Shown: piece after piece, positions 15,770 to 24,006 of the stretch | How the letters are laid out: each line of letters opens with the position of its first letter | Numbering within the stretch: the stretch's first letter is position 1 | Assembly: GCA_945861965.1 (NCBI GenBank) | Contig: CAMAWM010000019.1 | Location: 1-41,570, forward strand | DNA: 41,570 bases | Reading direction: 5' to 3' | Source: Chitinophaga pinensis | GTDB taxonomy: Bacteria > Bacteroidota > Bacteroidia > UKL13-3 | Position numbers and translations under genes: made by a program | The notes under the pieces: generated by a model | Databases searched by the model: none | What the model was told of the DNA's origin: nothing | Seen by the model: only the letters and a program-made list of their open reading frames with translations

Positions 15770-16229
15770 CAGTTTTACTTATACAATCCCAAAGCACAAT
15801 TCCGGCAGCTACCGAAACATTTAATGAATGTTTATTGCCAAACTGTGGAATTTCGATTATGCCATCACATTTTTCTAATATTTCAGAACTAACACCCTCC
15901 ACTTCATTCCCAAAAATCAATGCGTAATTTTTATTTTCATCGTACTTTAAATCGTTAAGTAATTTGCTGTTTTTTGATTGTTCGATGGCTAATAATTCAA
16001 AGCCCTGTTCTTTTAAAAAATCAATGCAATCAATAGTGTTTTCAAAGTATTTCCACGATACGGTTTCGGTGGCGCCAAGTGCAGTTTTTAATATTTCTTT
16101 GTTTGGTGGAGTAGCAGAAATTCCGCATATATAAATATGATTTACTCTAAAAACATCAGCGCTTCGAAATATTGATCCAATATTTTGTCCGCTTCTAATA
16201 TTGTCTAATAGTATGTTAATTTTCCCCAT
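15738..16229 (-). CDS. SpoU/TrmH-family RNA 2'-O-methyltransferase
   Basis: This 163-residue SPOUT methyltransferase lacks an N-terminal substrate-binding extension. The three family motifs are present: motif 1 DNIRSGQNIGSIFRSAD (9-25), motif 2 YALIFGNEVEGVS (102-114), and motif 3 IEIPQFGNKHSLNVSVAAGIVLWD (125-148), which form the knotted SAM site. It would methylate a ribose 2'-OH in tRNA or rRNA; the target base is unknown. Its 3' end overlaps bshC by 32 bp. Upstream, a perfect TATATTTG -7 element lies on the minus strand at 16260-16253, next to the tandem repeat array. Confidence 0.93.
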   Translation of the reverse strand: MGKINILLDNIRSGQNIGSIFRSADVFRVNHIYICGISATPPNKEILKTALGATETVSWKYFENTIDCIDFLKEQGFELLAIEQSKNSKLLNDLKYDENKNYALIFGNEVEGVSSEILEKCDGIIEIPQFGNKHSLNVSVAAGIVLWDCISKTVNPSEFSNRY

Positions 16230-16252
16230 AAAGTTTTGTGTTATACACCTTT

Positions 16253-16260
16253 CAAATATA
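16253..16260 (-). promoter_or_regulatory. -7 element TATATTTG for the SpoU methyltransferase gene
   Basis: On the minus strand TATATTTG exactly fits TAnnTTTG and would give a leader of about 20 nt to the ATG at 16229. The -33 region falls at the edge of the tandem repeat and holds no clear TTTG. Confidence 0.4.
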
Positions 16261-16270
16261 ATTTTTAAAA

Positions 16271-16366
16271 AATCACCTTTGTTTAGATAAAAAGATCACC
16301 TTTGTTTAGATGAAAAAGATTACCTTTGTTTAGATGAAAAAGATTACCTTTGTTTAGATAAAAAAC
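16271..16366 (+). repeat. Tandem repeat, 4 copies of a 23-24 bp unit with promoter-like motifs
   Basis: The 17 bp core AT(C/T)ACCTTTGTTTAGAT occurs at 16272-16288, 16295-16311, 16319-16335 and 16343-16359, separated by 6-7 nt of (A/G)AAAAAG-like linker; the periods are 23, 24 and 24 bp. Copies 1-2 read CACCTTTG and copies 3-4 read TACCTTTG, the latter a full match to the -7 consensus TAnnTTTG. The array lies between the divergent SpoU methyltransferase and SPOR-protein genes. It also supplies the TTTG used as -33 by the promoter just downstream. Changing copy number could change expression; this is inference. Confidence 0.9.
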
Positions 16367-16378
16367 TTTATACTTCTG
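16349..16378 (+). promoter_or_regulatory. Predicted promoter of the SPOR barrel gene
   Basis: TTTG (16349-16352, in the last repeat copy) is followed after 18 nt by TACTTCTG (16371-16378), one base off TAnnTTTG. The start site would be near 16383, leaving a leader of about 49 nt to the ATG at 16432. Repeat copies 3 and 4 offer alternative -7 elements with a TTTG 16 nt upstream of each. Confidence 0.45.
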
Positions 16379-16431
16379 TGTAAGGTATTTAAACAAATGT
16401 TCTAATTCTCTGCTCTTTAATATTTAAACTT

Positions 16432-18342
16432 ATGAAAAAACTAATTCTACTATCACTCGGTATTTTTCTGATGAATTATACCTACGCTCAAAATAAAGGA
16501 ACAAGATTGAGTGTTGAATTGGGAAGTGGAGTCCCGGTATTTTTTACAAAAATGCAACCATCGTTTGCACCAATGACACATGTAGGCGCGAAATTTGCTT
16601 GGAATTCTTCAATTTCTTTTGGAGTTAACTACCAGCTTTTCTCATTTGATTACAGACCTTTGTCTGTTGTTTCTCAGCCAGTACCGGGTGGCATACCAAG
16701 TGCAAATGAATCTGATTACAGAAGAATAAAAAATAATTTTTACGCCATTACTTTTATAGGAACTTTAAACTTAAGCAAAGCCCTTGGGTTTACTTTATTA
16801 GAAAATAAGTTTGTTCCTTATGTAAATGTTGGAGGCGGATATTTCTTTAATAATGTTGAAGCAACATCTGTTGATGGTTCAGCCGAAATATTTAAAATTT
16901 CAAAATATGCAAAGTTTCCATCTAATTTTTTTACCTGTGGAATTGCCGCAAAATATTATTTAAACCCCAATGTTGATGTAATTGCTGGTGTTGATTATAA
17001 CATGATTGACTCTTATTATGCAGATGCATTTGGTGCCGATAGAAAATACGATGCGTACTTGCATAATTATATTGGTTTAAATTATAAAATTGGTGCTAAA
17101 AGAGCTAATCAACATGTAGATTGGAAACATCTTGAAAGAGACGATAGCAGAAATTCGGTTGCTAATAAATATTTTACAAGATTTAGCGCTGACGTAAATT
17201 TAGGAATGCCTTATTTGTTTACTAATTTAGGTCAAAATGTAAATACATTAATGGATCTTGGTGTAAGATATTCTTACTCGCCAATACTTTCTATTCAAGC
17301 TCAATATTCTATTTTAGCAGTTAGCGGAAAACAAACAGATGTCAATGCGACCATCTTAAACAACGATAAAGACATCAGCACTTATAAAGCATCATTGAGT
17401 CAAATTAATTTCAATATGCTTTTGAATATGACACAACTTGTCAATGCGTATAAAAAAGCCAATAATAATTTTTATCTGATGGGTGGATTGGGATTTATTT
17501 ACCACGATGTAGAAACCGAGTTGGTTGATAAAACAATTAATATAATAGATAAAACATATAGAAAACCTTGGTACGATTACCATGTTGGTGCTCAATTAAG
17601 GCATAAAATAAACTACAAATTAGATTTAATTGTTGGTAGCGAATTCCATTTTATTGAAACAAAATATATTGATGGAACGCCAAACGATGGCGGAAGCAAT
17701 CATTATATTTCTGGATTTGCAGGACTTTCATATAAAATTGCAAGCAGTGCAACACGTGAGTTGATTGATTGGGCAACAGTTATTGAGAAAAAGGTTTCAT
17801 TGCCGATGGAGAAAATTAAAGTAATTGAAAAGCCGATTACTCAAGAGCAACCAAAAGTAGTTCCATCACCAGAAATTGCAAAAGCTGAAGAACAAATTAA
17901 AGTAGCAACTGAACAGTTGAAGGAAGCCACACAGGAATTGAAAGTAGCCACACAGGAATTGAAAGTAGCAAAGGAACAAATTATAGAAAAAACACCAGTA
18001 ATAGAAACTCCAAAACCTATTGTAGAAAAAACACCTGAAGTGATTCAAAATGTCCAAAAAGAAAACTCGCAAATTGCTTCTGGTGTAACAGGTGAAGTAT
18101 TGGCACCACCAGCAAAATTTAGCGTAATAGTTGGATGTTATGGTTTAGGACGTAAATCGATTGCATTAAATTTGATTAACAAACTTAAAACCCAAGGATA
18201 TAATGCATCTATTTATTATTCGAAAGGTTCTAAATATTTCAGAGTTTCTGTAGCATCAACAAATGATGAAACTGAAGCAAAGAATTTGTTACGCAAATCA
18301 AAGTCTGAAGTTGATCCTATGAGTTGGATTTTTGTACAGTAA
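16432..18342 (+). CDS. Duplicated outer-membrane barrel protein with C-terminal SPOR domain
   Basis: The 636 residues begin with a signal peptide (MKKLILLSLGIFLMNYTYAQ). Two related barrel-type halves follow, about 24-225 and 250-440. Each opens with TR(L/F)S-x-(D/E)-(L/V) and closes with a YKI-type strand and a short DW motif (LNYKIGAKRANQHVDWKH; LSYKIASSATRELIDWATV). Next is a Lys/Pro/Glu-rich linker with the heptad-like repeat ATQELKV (encoded by two adjacent 21 bp direct repeats near 17930-17975). The C-terminus is a SPOR domain from about 560 (KFSVIVGCYGLGRKSIALNLINKLKTQGYNASIYY), which in this family binds peptidoglycan strands lacking stem peptides. Probable role: link between outer membrane and cell wall. 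It lies downstream of the tandem promoter-like array. Confidence 0.85.
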   Translation: MKKLILLSLGIFLMNYTYAQNKGTRLSVELGSGVPVFFTKMQPSFAPMTHVGAKFAWNSSISFGVNYQLFSFDYRPLSVVSQPVPGGIPSANESDYRRIKNNFYAITFIGTLNLSKALGFTLLENKFVPYVNVGGGYFFNNVEATSVDGSAEIFKISKYAKFPSNFFTCGIAAKYYLNPNVDVIAGVDYNMIDSYYADAFGADRKYDAYLHNYIGLNYKIGAKRANQHVDWKHLERDDSRNSVANKYFTRFSADVNLGMPYLFTNLGQNVNTLMDLGVRYSYSPILSIQAQYSILAVSGKQTDVNATILNNDKDISTYKASLSQINFNMLLNMTQLVNAYKKANNNFYLMGGLGFIYHDVETELVDKTINIIDKTYRKPWYDYHVGAQLRHKINYKLDLIVGSEFHFIETKYIDGTPNDGGSNHYISGFAGLSYKIASSATRELIDWATVIEKKVSLPMEKIKVIEKPITQEQPKVVPSPEIAKAEEQIKVATEQLKEATQELKVATQELKVAKEQIIEKTPVIETPKPIVEKTPEVIQNVQKENSQIASGVTGEVLAPPAKFSVIVGCYGLGRKSIALNLINKLKTQGYNASIYYSKGSKYFRVSVASTNDETEAKNLLRKSKSEVDPMSWIFVQ

Positions 18343-18435
18343 ACACCAAACTGTAGATAATTGCAGGTTTTGGCATTCAAAATTTGTAATTTATAGAATA
18401 TTTTAGCGAATGATTTTATTGCTAATTATTCTTTT

Positions 18436-19836
18436 ATGAAAAAATACATAATACTGATATTTTGTTTTGCCTCATTGGTAGCTTTTGGTCAACAAAAAAA
18501 AGCATCTGCAAAATCTGCTACATCCAAAGCTAAAGCTATAAAAAGCGCGTCTGATAATTTCTCGCAATACAAATTAAGTCGATGGTCTTTGGGCATTCAT
18601 TCTGGGATAAACTACACTGTTTATGATATTCCAATGGATGTCGCAAATTTCACTTACGGTGCGTATTTAAAATATTCTGTTGGCCATGTTCTTGCATTTC
18701 GAATACATTATATGGGTGGATTATTTTCAGGCACTCCAGATAATGCTTACCAAGAATCAAAAAACGGATGGTTTGAGAACAGCATGAATCAATATTCGTT
18801 TCAATTGTTGGCTAATATTGGAGGCTCAAGTTATAGAAGAAATAACCCTTGGATTAATGTGTATATTTTTGCTGGATTGGCTTACCTAACTAACGATGCA
18901 ATTAAATTAAAACCTGATGTTTTTGGAAAAAAAGAAACCTATACAGGAACGGATATTACAACACCATTTGGTTTGGGAGCAAAAATTAAATTATCAAATG
19001 CCTTGGATTTGGGAATTGAATGGTCATTAAGTCTTGTGAAAAATGACAATCTTGATTTGTTTAATCCTTCAACGTATCAGGGATATCCTGATTTTTTTGG
19101 ATACACCATGTTCAGTTTGGGATATAATTTTACTGGGTCAAAACGCAAGCAACACATGGATTGGCACAATCCAGTTGATAAAATGTACAACGACTTAAGT
19201 AAAAAATCGCTTGAAGCATTAAATGAATTAAAGAAAGATTCGGATAACGATGGAATTCCCGATTTGATTGATATGGAACCCGATACAAAAGCAGGATACA
19301 AAGTAGATAACAAAGGAATAACTTTAGATACCGATAACGATAAAATTCCAGATACGGATGACGCAGATCCATTCGGCTTTCAACAATTAATTAGTGTTTA
19401 TTATCCTTCAGAAAGTTTCAAGGCAAATTCAAAAATGGATGTTTTGCAATTTGACGATTCAATTCCTCAAACCGATTTTGTGTCGATGAATTCTGACGGA
19501 ACAGGACTTCCTGTAATTACTTTTCAACCAAATAAATATTCGGTACAAATTGAACAATATCCATTGTTGCAACAAGTTGCAAGAATTATGTTATTGGATC
19601 AAGATGTAATTTTAGCGGTAATTGGCCATGCTGATAACAACAAACCAGATATGACACAATTTACAATTGCTGAAAAAAGAGCATTGGCAGTAAAGCGTCA
19701 GTTGATGAAAATTTATGAAATTAATAACGATAGAATTTTGGTTTATTCTGAACGTGATGATTTTGTAAAAAAATACAAAACTAATACTGAAGGTTTAGAC
19801 AGAAAAGTTGAATTCAGATTGATAAGAAAAAAATAG
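18436..19836 (+). CDS. OmpA-family protein with barrel, thrombospondin type-3 repeats and OmpA domain
   Basis: These 466 residues begin with a signal peptide ending VAFGQ (about 19) and a short Lys/Ala/Ser-rich stretch. A barrel-like region (about 45-255) closes with LGYNFTGSKRKQHMDWHNP, strikingly like the end of the first barrel of the preceding SPOR protein. Calcium-binding type-3 repeats follow: DSDNDGIPDLIDMEPD and DTDNDKIPDTDDADP. The C-terminal OmpA domain binds peptidoglycan: VIGHADNN holds the Asp and EKRALAVKRQL the Arg that usually contact diaminopimelate, and it ends DRKVEFRLIRKK. It lies 93 bp after the SPOR gene on the same strand. It probably anchors the outer membrane to the wall. 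Confidence 0.9.
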   Translation: MKKYIILIFCFASLVAFGQQKKASAKSATSKAKAIKSASDNFSQYKLSRWSLGIHSGINYTVYDIPMDVANFTYGAYLKYSVGHVLAFRIHYMGGLFSGTPDNAYQESKNGWFENSMNQYSFQLLANIGGSSYRRNNPWINVYIFAGLAYLTNDAIKLKPDVFGKKETYTGTDITTPFGLGAKIKLSNALDLGIEWSLSLVKNDNLDLFNPSTYQGYPDFFGYTMFSLGYNFTGSKRKQHMDWHNPVDKMYNDLSKKSLEALNELKKDSDNDGIPDLIDMEPDTKAGYKVDNKGITLDTDNDKIPDTDDADPFGFQQLISVYYPSESFKANSKMDVLQFDDSIPQTDFVSMNSDGTGLPVITFQPNKYSVQIEQYPLLQQVARIMLLDQDVILAVIGHADNNKPDMTQFTIAEKRALAVKRQLMKIYEINNDRILVYSERDDFVKKYKTNTEGLDRKVEFRLIRKK

Positions 19837-19857
19837 ATTTCGCCTTTAATAAATCCC

Positions 19858-20814
19858 TTATCTAAGTCGTAATCTTTTTCCCTTACTTAGTTTTGCTTTC
19901 GATGAAATTCGATTTAGTCTTGCTAATTTTTTAATACTGATTCCATATCTGCGCGCAATTTTTGAAAGTGTGTCCCCTCTGCGAGCTTTAATATATTTAG
20001 GAATTTTAGCTTTTAGTTTTGCAGATTTTATAACATATAAATGTTTGAAACAGCTTTGGTCAATTTGCAACGAATCGCTTAACAAAGATCCGGAAGGGAA
20101 ATAAACCAATCTGTTTGGATCAATTTTTTCGCCTTTAAATCGTATTTCAAAATGTAAGTGCGGACCTGTTGAACGTCCAGTACTTCCAGCTAATCCAATA
20201 ATATCACCAGCTTTGACATATTGACCAGAATAAGTTAGTAATTGAGAAAAATGAGCATACAAAGTTTCTAAGCCATTGTTGTGTCTAATCAAAACCATGT
20301 AGCCATAATCCGCACTTTTTTTTGCGATTCGTATAACACCTTCAAACGATGCATAAACAGGATCACCAACATCCATTCTTAAATCAACACCGAAATGAAA
20401 TTTTGCTCTTCGTCCCCAACGTCTGAAACCAAAATTAGATGTTATATCGCCAATTGCCGGAGGATGAAAACCACATTCGTTTCCAATTAATTTTAAAATG
20501 ACCGTGTCGGGCATTTTAATTAAATCTACTTTATAAGGATTTACAGTTATTGTATCCCAGCTATTGTAATGTGTTTGTGCAGGCGCAAAACTGGTATCAA
20601 ATTTTAAATTTGTAGGACGAATAAAATCCCAATAACGACCGCTTTCAACTACTATATTGCTATCAAATTCTTCACCTTCAAACTCATCGTTTTCTTCGTC
20701 CTCTTCAAAACTTTGAGCAAGAGTTGTATCGGGTTCTACTGTCTGTGCTATTATTTTTTGACTAAAACAGCTCAACAAAATAAGAAGTGTTATTGATAAA
20801 AGATTTTTTTGCAT
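19858..20814 (-). CDS. M23 metallopeptidase with C-terminal LysM domain
   Basis: This secreted zinc endopeptidase cleaves peptidoglycan cross-links. The frame is open up to 20853, overlapping ribF, but the signal peptide MQKNLLSITLLILLSCFSQKIIAQ starts at 20814, which is chosen (318 residues). An acidic stretch (SFEEDEENDEFEGEEFDSN) follows. The M23 core has the zinc ligands in KFHFGVDLRMDVGDPVYA (HxxxD) and GRSTGPHLHFEIRFKG (HxH). The last 45 residues are a LysM wall-binding module (KARRGDTLSKIARRYGISIKKLARLN). It begins 16 bp after the ribF stop and is probably co-transcribed. Its position next to SPOR and OmpA wall-binding proteins fits envelope maintenance. All ligands are present, so it looks active. 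Confidence 0.93.
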   Translation of the reverse strand: MQKNLLSITLLILLSCFSQKIIAQTVEPDTTLAQSFEEDEENDEFEGEEFDSNIVVESGRYWDFIRPTNLKFDTSFAPAQTHYNSWDTITVNPYKVDLIKMPDTVILKLIGNECGFHPPAIGDITSNFGFRRWGRRAKFHFGVDLRMDVGDPVYASFEGVIRIAKKSADYGYMVLIRHNNGLETLYAHFSQLLTYSGQYVKAGDIIGLAGSTGRSTGPHLHFEIRFKGEKIDPNRLVYFPSGSLLSDSLQIDQSCFKHLYVIKSAKLKAKIPKYIKARRGDTLSKIARRYGISIKKLARLNRISSKAKLSKGKRLRLR

Positions 20815-20830
20815 TTGCTTGATTCTAGTA

Positions 20831-21790
20831 TTAATAATCGGTATCAAAAACAACTGAGTTGTATTTTTTTAGAACTTCTGTTGCCTGCAATTTATCTTTA
20901 ATAAGTTGAGATTGCAATTCGCTTATTGAATCAAATTTTATCTCATCGCGTAGCTTATCAACAAATTCGATTTTTATTTTTTCATTGTAAATAGATTCGT
21001 CAAATTCAAAAATGTTCGCTTCCAAACTTCTACCTTTATTTGCAATAGTTGGATTGTTACCAATGTTCATCATTCCACCATATTGTTTTTTGTGAATAAA
21101 AACATTTACCGCATAAATTCCATCTGCTGGAATCAGTTTGTTTTCGTCAACTACTTTAATGTTTGCAGTTGGAAATCCAAGCGTTCTTCCAAGTTTTTTG
21201 CCTTCAATAACTTTGCCCTCAATACTATAAAATCGGTCTAAATATTTTGTCGCTTGTTCTATATCGCCAATTAATAAAGCACTTCTTATTTTAGATGAAC
21301 TTACTGCAACATTCTCAACATCTTGCTCAGGAATTCTTACCAAATCAAAACCATAAAGATTTGAGTACTCCTGTAAATTTTCGAATGACCCTTCACGGTT
21401 TTTACCAAAACGATGATCGTACCCAACCACTAAAACTTTTGCGCCAATTTTCTCAACTACTACATCTCTAATAAATTGCAATGAACTTTGTCTTGAGAAA
21501 TCTTTTGTAAACGGAATTACTAACAAATTATCAATTCCAACTGAATTCAACAACTCGATTTTTTCCTCTTGAGTATTTAATAATTTTAATCCGTGATCGT
21601 TTGGGAAAAGCACCATGCGAGGATGTGGTTCAAAAGTTATCAATAAAGTTTCGCCATTTTGATTTTCGGCTATCTCTTTTAGTCGAGAAAGAATTACTTT
21701 ATGTGCTTTGTGTACACCGTCAAATGTGCCTTGCGAAACAACTACATTCTGTATTTTCGGTATTTCATCTATGCTTGTAAAAACTTTCAT
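20831..21790 (-). CDS. ribF: Bifunctional riboflavin kinase / FAD synthetase
   Basis: RibF phosphorylates riboflavin to FMN and adenylylates it to FAD. The 319 residues have both domains: the N-terminal nucleotidyltransferase with SQGTFDGVHKAHKVIL (19-34) and VSSSKIRSALLIGDI (163-177), and the C-terminal flavokinase with KKLGRTLGFPTANIKV (about 198-213). The nucleotidyltransferase motif reads H-K-A-H where the family normally has H-x-G-H; a small Ala may be tolerated. A -7-like TAATTTCG lies on the minus strand at 21828-21821, giving a leader of about 25 nt. The M23 gene follows after 16 bp. Confidence 0.95.
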   Translation of the reverse strand: MKVFTSIDEIPKIQNVVVSQGTFDGVHKAHKVILSRLKEIAENQNGETLLITFEPHPRMVLFPNDHGLKLLNTQEEKIELLNSVGIDNLLVIPFTKDFSRQSSLQFIRDVVVEKIGAKVLVVGYDHRFGKNREGSFENLQEYSNLYGFDLVRIPEQDVENVAVSSSKIRSALLIGDIEQATKYLDRFYSIEGKVIEGKKLGRTLGFPTANIKVVDENKLIPADGIYAVNVFIHKKQYGGMMNIGNNPTIANKGRSLEANIFEFDESIYNEKIKIEFVDKLRDEIKFDSISELQSQLIKDKLQATEVLKKYNSVVFDTDY

Positions 21791-21943
21791 CTAAAAATGT
21801 TTGTTTCTGAAAAATCGCCACGAAATTAATTTTTTTTAGAAACATTAGTCTACTCAAAAACTTATTGAAGTATTTTGTGTAAATTTTTTAAAAAACTACA
21901 GTTAAAAAATTTAAACTTGCCTCAAAAATTATACTTTATTTAT

Positions 21944-22759
21944 ATGAACAATCTTTTAAAAGGAAAACGAGGAATTATTTCTGGAGCACTTAACGACAAA
22001 TCAATTGCTTGGCAAGTAGCGCTAAAATGCCACGAACAAGGCGCACAATTTGTTTTAACCAATGCGCCAATAGCCATGAGAATGGGTGAAATTAATAAAT
22101 TGGCTGAAACGTGTGGCAATGCGCAAATTATTTCTTGTGATGTTTTGAAAAACGAAGACATGGATAATTTAATTTCAAAATCAACAGAAATTTTAGGCGG
22201 GAAACTTGATTTTATTTTACACTCAGTTGGTATGAGTTTGAACATCAGAAAAGGGAAACCATACACGGATTTGGATTATAAATTTATGCACGATACATTG
22301 GATATTTCAGCAATGAGTTTTCATAGATTATTACAAACATGCTATAAAGCAGATGCCATTAACGAGTGGGGTTCTGTAGTTGCATTAACCTATATTGGAG
22401 CTCAGCGAGTGTTTCCTGATTATCACGAAATGGGAGATGCTAAATCCTTGTTGGAGTCCATCACTCGTAGTTTCGGATATCATTACGGAAAAGCAAAAAA
22501 GGTTAGAATAAATACCATTTCGCAAAGTCCAACAATGACCACAGCAGGAAGTGGCGTAAAAGGATTTGGCGATTTTTTCAATTATGCCGATGCGCTTAGT
22601 CCACTTGGCAATGCAAGTGCAGATGATTGCGCTAACTATTGTGTATTGATGTTTAGTGACCTTTCTAGAAAAGTTACTATGCAAAATTTATTTCACGATG
22701 GGGGATTTAGTTTTACTGGATTTTCGAAAGAAGTAATGGAAATGAACAAAGAAAAATAA
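21944..22759 (+). CDS. fabI: Enoyl-ACP reductase FabI
   Basis: This NADH-dependent enzyme carries out the last reduction in fatty-acid elongation. The open frame extends to 21875, but the family begins at MNNLLKGKRGIISGALNDKSIAW, so the ATG at 21944 is used (271 residues). The cofactor loop is GALNDKSIAWQVA (14-26). The active site is clear: Y150 and Y160 in LTYIGAQRVFPDYHEMGDAKS with K167, matching the Tyr-Tyr-Lys spacing (10 and 7) of E. coli FabI. A TAAACTTG at 21912-21919 may be the -7 element. It heads a tight plus-strand run: the VIT-family gene follows after 5 bp. Confidence 0.95.
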   Translation: MNNLLKGKRGIISGALNDKSIAWQVALKCHEQGAQFVLTNAPIAMRMGEINKLAETCGNAQIISCDVLKNEDMDNLISKSTEILGGKLDFILHSVGMSLNIRKGKPYTDLDYKFMHDTLDISAMSFHRLLQTCYKADAINEWGSVVALTYIGAQRVFPDYHEMGDAKSLLESITRSFGYHYGKAKKVRINTISQSPTMTTAGSGVKGFGDFFNYADALSPLGNASADDCANYCVLMFSDLSRKVTMQNLFHDGGFSFTGFSKEVMEMNKEK

Positions 22760-22764
22760 TTAAA

Positions 22765-23454
22765 ATGCACGAAGAAAAACATTTTAGCGGAAGTCAAATT
22801 GTTCGTGACATTGTAATTGGAATGTCTGATGGATTGACTGTTCCTTTTGCATTGGCTGCTGGTTTAAGTGGAGTAAACCTTCCAAATTCAACAATTCTTA
22901 CAGCAGGAATGGCCGAAATAGTTGCCGGAAGTATTGCCATGGGATTGGGTGGATACCTTGCAGGAAGAACAGAAATTGATCACTACGAAAGCGAATTGAA
23001 AAGAGAGTATCATGAAGTTGATAATTTTTACGAAAAGGAAAAACAAGAAGTAAGAGAAGTATTTCAGGAATATGGATTGAGTCACGAATCGCAAAATTTG
23101 ATTGTTGATGAGATGGCAAAAGATAAAGATAAGTGGGTTAATTTTATGATGCGCTTTGAACTTGGCTTAGAAAAACCAGACATAAACAGAGCTAGACAAA
23201 GTGCTTTAACCATTGGGTTTTCATATATCATCGGTGGCATTGTTCCGCTTTCGGCTTATTTTCCAATGTTTAGTTCCAATCCTCAAGACGGACTATTTTA
23301 TTCATGTATTGTAACAGCGCTTTGTTTATTTATTTTCGGATATTTCAAAACAAAAATTATTGGGCAACCACCATTAAAGGGAGCAATAAAAATTTTATTA
23401 ATTGGCGCATTGGCTGCAGCTTCTGCATATTTTGTCGCTACTTGGATAAGTTAA
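22765..23454 (+). CDS. VIT1/CCC1-family Fe2+/Mn2+ transporter
   Basis: This 229-residue membrane protein of the vacuolar iron transporter type moves Fe2+ or Mn2+. The N-terminal half has RDIVIGMSDGLTVPFALAAGLSG and a second helix with AEIVAGSIAMGLGGYLAGRTE. A charged helical segment (about 73-135, rich in Glu, with ESELKREYHEVDNFYEKEKQE and the FELGLEKPD motif) corresponds to the cytosolic metal-binding region of the family. Three further membrane segments close the protein. It lies 5 bp after fabI. The metal cannot be told from sequence. Confidence 0.92.
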   Translation: MHEEKHFSGSQIVRDIVIGMSDGLTVPFALAAGLSGVNLPNSTILTAGMAEIVAGSIAMGLGGYLAGRTEIDHYESELKREYHEVDNFYEKEKQEVREVFQEYGLSHESQNLIVDEMAKDKDKWVNFMMRFELGLEKPDINRARQSALTIGFSYIIGGIVPLSAYFPMFSSNPQDGLFYSCIVTALCLFIFGYFKTKIIGQPPLKGAIKILLIGALAAASAYFVATWIS

Positions 23455-23487
23455 TGCTGTTCCGTTTTTAACTAATAGAAGTGCTAA

Positions 23488-23991
23488 ATGATTTTTAAAA
23501 TCACTAAAATATGTATCGTATTATTTCTATTTAAAACTGCTGTTGCTCAAAATTCAATTGAAGTTGGAGAGTGGCAAAATGATGTCGGATTTTTGAACAA
23601 AGAAAATTCTGTTGTCATTGCAAAAGCATTTGCTCGAACTTTCGGTGACGGGTTTAAAACAAATGGAATTAGAATAGAAAAATATGGAAATATTTTTTAT
23701 TTGATTTCAAATTCCGAATTGCAAAACAAAAGTCGAATTACGGCAATTGACTTAAAGTTTGAAGGGAATAAATTAGTTGTCAATTCAAACTCTGAATTAA
23801 AATCCTGCACAAGCTCTGCTTGCGAGAAATGTGGTTTTTTCTTTGAAAACAAAAAAATAATTGCTTGCCTTTGTTTGAATACAAAAACTATAAGCAATCA
23901 TTGCCATTACAAACATTCATCAGCACATGATTTTTTAAATAATTTGTTGAGGGCAAAGCAAATGTTAGAGCAAAAAGAAAAACTGGATTGA
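23488..23991 (+). CDS. Secreted cysteine-rich protein, function unknown
   Basis: This 167-residue protein has a signal peptide (MIFKITKICIVLFLFKTAVAQ). I do not recognise the family. The central part is beta-like (GIRIEKYGNIFYLISNSEL, ITAIDLKFEGNKLVV). The C-terminal third holds a compact cysteine/histidine cluster: C-x4-C-x2-C (KSCTSSACEKCGFF), then ACLC, then NHCHYKHSSAH, which could bind a metal or form disulfides. It sits between a VIT-type metal transporter (33 bp upstream) and a GlcD-like flavoenzyme (15 bp downstream), all on one strand. The cluster is seen directly; metal binding is speculation. Confidence 0.75.
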   Translation: MIFKITKICIVLFLFKTAVAQNSIEVGEWQNDVGFLNKENSVVIAKAFARTFGDGFKTNGIRIEKYGNIFYLISNSELQNKSRITAIDLKFEGNKLVVNSNSELKSCTSSACEKCGFFFENKKIIACLCLNTKTISNHCHYKHSSAHDFLNNLLRAKQMLEQKEKLD

Positions 23992-24006
23992 TATATTTTT
24001 TAAAAG

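Noticed and set aside
16271-16366. CRISPR array
   Set aside because: The four repeat cores are separated by only 6-7 nt of near-identical A-rich linker. CRISPR spacers are unique and about 30 nt, so this is a simple tandem repeat.
21875-21943. Longer N-terminus for FabI
   Set aside because: The extra 23 residues precede the conserved family start and cover the probable -7 element TAAACTTG.
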